A stretch of DNA of 64,000 nt, taken from the NCBI GenBank assembly GCA_946807835.1, contig OX327703.1, forward strand, positions 2,301,501 to 2,365,500, given 5' to 3'. Below the pieces are notes generated by a model. That model ran no database searches. It had not been told where the DNA came from and worked only from the letters and a program-made list of their open reading frames with translations. Position numbers and translations under genes: made by a program. How positions within the stretch are numbered: the first letter of the stretch is position 1; each line of letters starts with the position of its first letter. This document shows positions 56,842-64,000 of the stretch, one piece after another. Source of the stretch: Ailanthus altissimus (Eukaryota; Streptophyta; Magnoliopsida; Sapindales; Simaroubaceae).

Positions 56842-59831
56842 ATGGCTTCATCTTCATCAGCTTCTGCTTCTTGCCTTACTCTCCAGTGCAAATATGAGGT
56901 CTTCCTCAGTTTCAGAGGGGAGGATACCCGTGAAAATTTTACAAGCCATCTCTATGCTGCTTTGAGTCGAAAGAAAATAAGAGCGTTTATTGATGAAGAA
57001 ATTATAAGAGGTAATGAGATTTCGCCTGCGCTTTTGGATGCCATTGAAGGATCAAAGATTTCTGTGATTATTTTCTCAAAAAATTATGCTTCTTCCAAAT
57101 GGTGTCTAAATGAACTTGTCAAGATTCTTGAGTGCAAGAATATTCATGGCCAAATCGTTATACCTGTTTTCTACCACATACAACCATCTGATGTCCGAAA
57201 GCAGGCGGGAAGTTTCAGAGAAGCTTTTATAGAGCCTGTAACCAATTTCAACGAGATGCCGGAAGTGGTTGAGAAATGGAGGGAGGTATTGACGAAAGCA
57301 TCTAATCTATCAGGATACGATTCCATGAATATCAGGTATTTCTAATTAACTCTGGTAGCTTTTGATTTTTATGTATAAAGTTTGAATTTTTTTATAATGC
57401 TTATGTCTGGATGGCATGCTTGCTTGTTTTATAAGATACGAAATTTAAGTGTTAAGTTATTTATTTTTACGACCACAAAAAATTCTGTGAGAAAAATAAA
57501 AACTAAAAGAAAAAGTTAACAGAAATAATAATGGAAAATTGAAAATTTTTAAGGACTATATTGTTATTGTTATTCTGTGTATTATAATGTTACAGAGATA
57601 ACTTTTATGTAGGTTTTAAATTAACATAAGTAAAAAAATATAAATACATATATCATGTGAGAAAAAATAAAAGAAAAAGTCAATAAAAATAATAAAAAGA
57701 AATTAAAAATCTTTAAGGACTACATTGTTATTGTTATTCTGTATATTACAATACTACAGAGATAGCTTTTATATAGACTTTAAGTTAACATAAATAAAGA
57801 AATATAAATACATTAAAAAAAATCACATATAACCTATTAATTATAAAATATATATGCTAAAAGATTAATATATTGATTTCCTATATCTTTAACATTCCAC
57901 TTAAATTCAAGTAAAAGCTTGAGTTTGAAAAAAATATATTTTTTTTATTGTAATAGTGGGCATTAAGAAAATCAATCACTTGCAGATGTAGATGTATTGA
58001 ATGAAACTTGAAACCAACCGTTGCGAGAGCAAGTGCATTGTCAACTATTATGAGTGTAAACGTGTTGATAAAGAAACAGAAAATCAACTGTTGTGAGTAC
58101 AACCACAGCAAGTGCGTTGAGAGATTCTTCCACCAATTTATTTAAAAATTGCAAAAAGAAAAAAAAGAAAAAAAAATCATAAAAATAAGAAATCACAAAA
58201 TAGCTCAAAACTTAGATAAACTGCAAACTATCCATATAACTTTGAAAATTTTGCAAAAAGACCCCTATTGCAAATCGGATCACCAAAATTTCAAAATGAG
58301 ACATGAGACTGATAGATCCAGCGAAGGTGATTTGAATGGAGCCGGCAGTGAGAAGCAACTCACTAGAATACAGCGGAGATCTAAGGTGGACGGTGACAGA
58401 CGATAGCTCTGTTCAGAGGCGTGTGGAGACGCGTATGGCTTTGGATCGAATATATTTCGGTGCCGTTAGAATCTCTGGTTGATTCTGAGTACAGTTGTCT
58501 AGGCGATGCACGCTAACACGCTGAAAATTAGTCGGAATCCAAGGCAAATGGTAACGGCAGTGGAAAGTTTGGTCGGCACATCCAGCGATTTTCGATCTCA
58601 AATTGGTGCGTCGTCAACGGCGTTGAACAGCCGATGACTGGGGATTCTTTTGGTCTTGGCGGTATCGGTCACGTTGCCGTAAAACGGTCGGGATCTGAAG
58701 TGACAGTAGCTATGGCAGTAGTGGTCAGGCGGCGCTTCCGACGGATTCTGACCTCGAATTGGCACGTCTTCGACGGCGTTGAAATGGCCGGAGGATTTTG
58801 AGTAATCTAAGATGGGCGATGGCTAACACGGCAAGATTTAAGAATTTTTTGGTGACTTTTCAAAAAATTCCAATGAATTCTTTCAGATTTTGAAAAAAAT
58901 TCTGGTAAATCTTCGACTAAGTAAAGTGATAGTGAAAAAACAAATCAAATCTCTGATACTATATGAGAAAAAATAAAAATAAAAAATAAAAGAAAAAGTT
59001 AACATAAATAATAAAGAGAAATTAAAAATCTTTAATAACTACATTGTTCTTGTTATTCTATGTATTACAATGCTACAAAGATAGCCTTTATATAAGATTT
59101 AGGTTAACATAAATAAGAAAATATAAATATATAAAAGAAAATCACATATAACCTATTAATTATAGAATATATATGATAAGAGATTAATATATTAATTTTT
59201 TATATTTTTAATAAAATCGAAGAACTTGTAATTTAACATTTTTTGTCCTTTACATATTACATGTACAAACTTCCTAAACTTTCTGAATGATTGTACATAA
59301 GTTTTTTTTTTTAATTTACAAAAGAAAATTTTCATAGATAGAATCAATTGATAAAATTGATAGATTTTTTATTACAACTATTTTTTTTTATCGTAGTCTG
59401 ATTTATTAATTTAATCTTATTGATCCACATCTAAATTTTTTATACACGGAAATTCATATAAAGAATATAACCTATGTACATACACATTTGAACACTTTGT
59501 TTGGTTCTTTTCAATCCTCTATCTTAATAAATAGTTTTTTTTTAATTAAGATTATACTAAGTAAATCATAAAGGATTATAACACAAATAATTAATTATTA
59601 CAATAAAACAAATTCTAAGTGAACTTATTCTATCTTGTCATAGAGCTGATATATATTCTAAAATAAGACTAAAAATTCTAAAATGGACTAATATATAAGT
59701 CATATTAAGACTTTAGATAAATAATAATAATGATAAACAAACGAATAAACAACCCTTAAGACTGAAGAAGGAAAATGAAGGAGTGTCTTATCATTTGTTA
59801 TGTATGCCTATGGAAAGGGAAAAAAAATAGA

Positions 59832-59862
<31 letters not shown>

Positions 59863-62800
59863 TTTTGTTTCTTTGGTGTATTTAAACTTATTGTTTTCTT
59901 TCCGACACTTGCCAGGCCTGAGGCGAAACTTGTAGACGTAATTGTCAACGATATTTTGAAGAAATTAGAACATGCATCAGTCTCAAGTGATTCCAAAGGC
60001 CTAATTGGAGTAAATTCACAAATTGAGCACATCAAATCACTACTAGGCATCGGAATTTTGGATATCCGAATTGTAGGAATTTGGGGCATGGGGGGTGTAG
60101 GTAAAACAACCATTGCTGAAGCTCTTTTTCACCAAATTTCTAACAAGTTTGAAGGTAAGTGCTTCATGGCAAATGTTAGAGAAGAATCAGAGAAAGGAGT
60201 TGGATTAGTACATCTAAAAAACCAAATTTTTTCTCAACTGTTGGAGGAAAACTTTGAAATAAGAGGCCCCAATATAACACAGTTTACTAATGAAAGGTTT
60301 CAACGCACGAAGGTTGTTATAGTTCTCGATGATGTTAATAAATTTCAACATTTAGAATATTTAGCGAGAGATCTTGACCATTTTGGTCCAGGAAGCAGAA
60401 TCATAGTAACCACTAGAGATAAACAAATTCTTGAAAAATGCGGAGTGGAGTACATATACGAGGTAAATGGATTGAAATATCATGAAGCTCTTGAGCTTTT
60501 TTGTAATTATGCCTTTAGACAAAACCATTGCCCTGAAGATCTTATGGTACTTGCGAAGAGTGTATTAGCTTATGCCAATGGCAATCCTTTGGCTCTTAAA
60601 GTGTTGGGTTCTTACCTTTATCGGAAGACCAAACTAAATTGGGAAAATGCACTGAAAAATTTAAAATTAATTTCTGACCCTGATATTTACGATGTGTTGA
60701 AAATCAGTTATCATGAACTCAATTTAGAAGAGAAGAGTATATTTTTAGACATTGCATGTTTCTTTAAGGGAGAGGATAGAAGTTTTATGACAAGGATATT
60801 TGACGACCTCAATTTTGTGGATTATGGATTGAGCGTCCTCGTTGATAAGTCACTCATAACAATATCAGATAACAAATTACAAATGCATGATATTCTGCAA
60901 GAAATGGGTCGAGAGATAGTTCGCCAAGAATCCGTTAGAGAGCCAGGTAAACGTAGCAGGTTGTGGCATTACGAGGATGTATGTTCTGTACTAGAGAGAA
61001 AAAAGGTGAGAATTTATTAGCATGATTTCTTTTTCTCTTGTATATCTTTGCAGATTTTTTTCTTGTATCCACGTATATTGCGTTTTCGTGTATATTATGC
61101 TTACTAATTCTTTCCTTCTTTTTCTTTTTTTTTAGGGGACTAAAGCAATAGAAGGCATACTCTTGGATTTGTCCAAAGTAGAAGACATAAATTTAAATCC
61201 CAGAGTCTTTGCAAACATGTCTAATCTTAGATTTCTTATATTTTATATGCCTGAGCATATTTGGCATATGACCTCTATAGTAATGAGCACTAAAGTGCAT
61301 CTTCCTGAAGGTTTAGAAGATCTTCCCGATGAATTGAGATATTTGTCTTGGCATGGATATCCTTTAAGAACATTGCCGACGAATTTTAACCCATATAATC
61401 TTATTGCTGTTTGTTTGCCTTACAGTAAAGTTCAACAACTCTGGGGTGGGAAAAAGGTATTCAATGTATGTTTCTTTTTCTTTAAATATAAAACTTGGAA
61501 TTTATTGATGCTAATTTATTCTGGCGATTATTTTATATTTTGTTACAGAAAGCTTTAAAGTTAAAATCTATTGAGCTCCACTACTCTCAATATCTCACAA
61601 GGATTCCAGACCGATCAGAAATCCCGAATCTTGAGAGAATAAATCTTTCCAATTGCACAAGCTTGCCTTCTGTTCCGCTGGACATCCAAAATTTCAACAA
61701 TCTCAATATCTTGTGCTTGGATAGTTGTGAAAGCCTTAAGGGCTTTCCACCCAACATTCATTTTAGTTCTCCAATAACTATTGATTTATCCTACTGTGTT
61801 AATCTTAAAGAATTTCCAGAGATATCAGGAAATATAATAAAGCTTCAATTACGCGGGACGCCAATAAAAGAAGTTCCCTCGTCGGTCCAGAGCCTAACCA
61901 AGCTGAAACTTTTAGACCTAAGCGGATGCACAATGCTACAGAGTGTTTCAACTAGTATTTGCAAATTGGAATCTCTTTTGCAGCTTTATCTCGGTTACTG
62001 CTCAAACCTTCAGAGTTTCCCGGAAATCTCGGAGAAAATGAAATGTTTAGAGGTTATTAATTTGAGGTCAACTGCAATTAAAGAGTTGCCATCTTCAATA
62101 GAAAATCTTGAAGGGCTTACAACTTTATGGTTGAACAAGTGCTACAAACTTGATAGTTTGCCAGAGAACATGTGGAACTTAAAATCTTTGAATTACCTTG
62201 ATGCAGAGGAATCACACATTAGTCAACTACCATCCTCTATCACAGATTTAAACAAAATTAAAGAACTCTCCTTCTCTGGATGCAAAGGTTTGGTACTGCC
62301 TCCATTAGCAGGTCTATCTTTTGTGAGAAAACTAAATTTTAGCTACTGTTATATGGTGGAAATCCCTCAAGATATTGGCTGTCTATCCTCATTGACTAGC
62401 TTAAATCTGCGTAAAAATAACATTGACAGTTTACCTACGAGTATCAATCAACTTTCTCGGCTGAGAATACTTGTCTTGAGCGGTTGCCATAAGCTTCAAT
62501 CATTACCAGAGCTTCCACTACGTTTGGAACTTTTAGATGCAAGTGGTTGTAGTCAGCTCCAATCATTGCCAGAGCTTCAATCATGTCAAGGAGAATTAGA
62601 TGCATCCATACTAGAAAAACTATCCAAACGCTCCTACGGATACAAACAGGATGTAATAAATTTCGATTTTACAAGCTGTAGGCGACTATTTTATGAAAAA
62701 GCACATGGCAACTTCATATTGGCAGATTCAAGATCAAGAATTCAGCATCTGGTAATTGCATCACTCAGACTATTCTATGAAAAGGTACGTTATTCTCTTT

Positions 62801-63496
62801 CTCCCTCTGCCCCATCACACTCCCTTTCTCCTCGTTACATCAGAGATAATGATCTTCATATTGCAGAAATATTGCAGAGGACATCGAATCAGCATTTGTT
62901 TACCTGGAAATAAAATTCCTGATTGGTTCAGCAATCAACGTTCAGGATCTTCAATAACTATTCAGCTGCCACAACATTGTTGTAACAGAAACTTCATCGG
63001 ATTCGCTCTTTGTGCAGTTATTGAATATTCTTATGGTAGTGCCGTTGAGTGTCGCTATCGTTTTGAGACCAAGACAAACTCCGGAACCAAAAACGTTGGT
63101 AGTGTTTGTCGTTTGGTTGATGAGTTGACATTTTACTCGCATCACGTAGTACTTGGATTTAATCCCTGTTGGAATGTAAGGCTACCTGAGGGTGGCCACT
63201 GTACATCTGTCTCAATTAAGTTCTGCCCTACCGAAACATGGCAAGGATGTCACAAGGTGAGAAGTTGTGGAGTGTGTCCGGTATATGTACATCCCAACAC
63301 GACCCAACCGAACACTTTCTCTCTAAAATTTGGTGACACCAAAGAAGCAGAATGCATTGAAATCAAGAAAATCCATAATGACTTTCATGATAAGCGCTGG
63401 ACAATTGGAACTACTGGAAGTATTCGCAAATCTGATGAGGAGGAAGTGGAACCGAGTTGCAAAAGAATTTTCAGAGAGCAAAGAAACTCTCCTTAA
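56842..63496 (+). CDS. TIR-NBS-LRR (TNL) disease resistance protein, five coding exons, apparently intact
   Basis: Intracellular immune receptor. Exons by splice sites and frame: 56842-57335, 59916-61005, 61136-61456, 61549-62784, 62867-63496; all joins keep frame and give 1256 residues. TIR is about 18-162 (YEVFLSFRGEDTREN; catalytic Glu of WCLNEL at 91). NB-ARC: P-loop GMGGVGKTT (Lys 228), kinase-2 VLDD (303-304), RNBS-B GSRIIVTTRD, GLPL-type GNPLALKVLG (from 387), CFFKGED, and MHD (488-490). LRRs span about 590-1000, with repeats such as LKLLDLSGC and LTTLWLNKC. The last exon holds a C-JID-type domain (LPGNKIPDWFSNQRSGSSITIQLP). Exon layout (TIR, NB-ARC, linker, LRR, post-LRR) is the usual one. 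All key residues are present. Intron 1 (2.58 kb) is enlarged by an antisense LTR element. The exact start and stop fit, but no transcript was checked. Confidence 0.93.
57656..57894 (-). repeat. Left (3') LTR of the intronic element, 239 bp
   Basis: Plus-strand ends TGTGAGAAAA and CTTTAACA; on the minus strand this is TGTTAAAG...TCTCACA. AAGTGGAA lies just outside on the minus strand, as a polypurine tract would. Confidence 0.7.
58270..58860. repeat. GC-richer interior of the intronic element with a 156-base repeat
   Basis: Noticeably richer in G and C than the rest of the window. The block ATCTCAAATTGGTGCGTCGTC (58595 on, first 20 bases comparable) recurs as a CCTCGAATTGGCACGTCTTC version 156 bases later, each followed by [AG]ACGGCGTTGAA. 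No long reading frame explains it. Confidence 0.6.
58950..58961 (-). other. tRNA-iMet primer-site remnant of the intronic element
   Basis: TCTCTGATACTA, two bases from the right LTR; reverse complement of the canonical site with two changes. Confidence 0.65.
58964..59214 (-). repeat. Right (5') LTR of the intronic element, ~250 bp
   Basis: Starts TGAGAAAAAAT next to the primer site. Aligns with 57656-57894 along its length. Confidence 0.7.
59832..59859. repeat. AT dinucleotide microsatellite in TNL intron 1
   Basis: An (AT)n run about 60 bases before the exon 2 acceptor. Confidence 0.9.
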
Positions 63497-63736
63497 CAAC
63501 AGAGTTCCTTGTTTTTCTCATATTTTTCATCGGAGATGTGACTTCTTTGTTTGTCTTATGTAAGTCAAATTTGCTAATTAATTTCCGTTTCTTTATCTTT
63601 TCCATCTTTTAATATTCGATCTAATGTATCTGTATTTCTTTTGGTGTTATTCAGATTTGTATTTCTTTTGTTCATGTGGAGTCCAACTTCACATTGGAAA
63701 TTAACGATTTTGGAAGAGTTGAGAGCTAAAGTTATC
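63497..63736 (+). other. TNL 3' untranslated region with possible intron, up to the next gene
   Basis: Only 240 bases separate the TNL stop from the next ATG. GTAAGT at 63560 and a pyrimidine-rich tract ending TTATTCAG at 63654 could form a 95-base intron in the 3' UTR, as often seen in TNL genes. This is inference from the splice signals. Confidence 0.4.
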
Positions 63737-64000
63737 ATGGAAGCAGTTCAAGATATTATGATTGTGGGGGCTGGAATTGCTGGCTTGACATCATCTTTGG
63801 GACTTCACAGGTATTAACCAACTGATAAAACACCAGTTCCCTCACTATGAATCAGAAGCTTAGTATTAGAATCATCAGAGTTTGAGAGTTACAGGATTTG
63901 CATTGACAATATGGAGTAATGGCAGGAGGGCCATGGATGCTGTTGGCATAGGTGATTTACTTCGCCAACAACATCCTCATCTCCAAAGGTAAGTCAAAGC
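63737..64000 (+). pseudogene. FAD-dependent monooxygenase (MO1/zeaxanthin-epoxidase-like), 5' end, frameshifted; runs off window
   Basis: The first exon (63737-63810) encodes MEAVQDIMIVGAGIAGLTSSLGLHR. IVGAGIAGL is the FAD-binding GxGxxG motif at the N-terminus of plant flavin monooxygenases of the salicylate-hydroxylase-like type. Exon 2 homology begins near 63864 with SLVLESSE. A two-base deletion near 63880 then shifts the frame to GFALTIWSNGRRAMDAVGIGDLLRQ and the donor CCAAAG|GTAAGT at 63988. The intron between is only about 50 bases, shorter than plant introns tolerate, so part was probably lost. The gene is likely dead, unless another start is used; the rest lies outside. Confidence 0.75.

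Larger units (their letters stand above)
57486..59214 (-). mobile_element. Small non-autonomous LTR element (TRIM-like) in TNL intron 1, antisense
   Basis: Right LTR 58964-59214 and left LTR 57656-57894 share their full length (for example CTATTAATTATA[AG]AATATATATG, and TTTAA[GT][AG]ACTACATTGTT). A third, partial LTR copy (57486-57655) abuts the left one. A primer-site remnant TCTCTGATACTA (58950-58961, 10 of 12 bases to the tRNA-Met type) adjoins the right LTR, so the element runs on the minus strand. The interior of about 1.07 kb lacks protein domains. No clear target duplication. Confidence 0.7.

Noticed and set aside
59800..59915. Alternative TNL start upstream of exon 2 (frame open from 59800)
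   Set aside because: The residues come from the AT microsatellite and intron tract; the acceptor at 59915 and phase with exon 1 explain exon 2 better.
59808..60113. 101-codon minus-strand open stretch over the TNL P-loop
   Set aside because: Shadow of exon 2 of the TNL gene.
1..64000. CRISPR arrays, bacterial operons, rRNA or tRNA genes
   Set aside because: Nothing in the window supports them; I saw no tRNA cloverleaf signature, and the short tandem repeats are plant repeat features.

Overview
The window looks like repeat-rich nuclear DNA of a eudicot plant, probably a woody one. It is AT-rich, carries plant Ty1/copia and Ty3/gypsy elements and a MITE, and has one TIR-NBS-LRR (TNL) resistance gene; TNL genes are absent from grasses. 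I cannot name the species. The only gene that reads as intact is the TNL at 56842..63496 on the plus strand. Just downstream, on the same strand, is a damaged 5' end of an FAD-dependent monooxygenase gene that runs off the window. A broken NB-ARC fragment of a second TNL lies at 35.8-36.4 kb, so this was probably a small TNL cluster later filled by transposons.

Layout: 1-5.2 kb is the 3' part of a decayed Athila-like Ty3/gypsy element (plus) with a LOG-like (cytokinin-activating phosphoribohydrolase) pseudogene between integrase and polypurine tract. 6.3-9.3 kb is a truncated copia element (minus). 9.3-10.8 kb looks like an old LTR. 11.85-22.44 kb is a complete 10.6 kb Ty3/gypsy-type element with 2.6 kb LTRs, a tRNA-Met primer site, a polypurine tract and a 5-bp target duplication (ACGCA). 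It carries no recognisable gag-pol. Instead its interior holds two antisense coding remnants, each behind a TATA box: a second LOG-like copy and an unidentified ~300-codon ORF. Its 3' LTR was later hit by a 1.55 kb solo LTR (target duplication ATTAT). The 10.6 kb element itself sits in an older repeat, which recurs without the insertion at 48.5-49.5 kb (inverted) and 50.2-52.3 kb (direct).

24.55-24.86 kb is a MITE; 25.4-26.8 kb is an LTR-like repeat; 29.0-35.3 kb is a copia element (minus) with a duplicated LTR-RNase H segment; 36.55-48.46 kb is a nearly full-length Athila-like element (minus) with gag, protease, RT, RNase H, integrase and a further 3' ORF. 54.6-55.75 kb is the 3' half of another copia element (plus). 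Intron 1 of the TNL holds a small non-autonomous LTR element in antisense orientation.

The most unusual theme is the pair of LOG-like copies inside two unrelated LTR retrotransposons. They share a leader with a TATA box and lack introns. Exon boundaries, LTR ends and target duplications were read by eye; no alignments or database searches were run.
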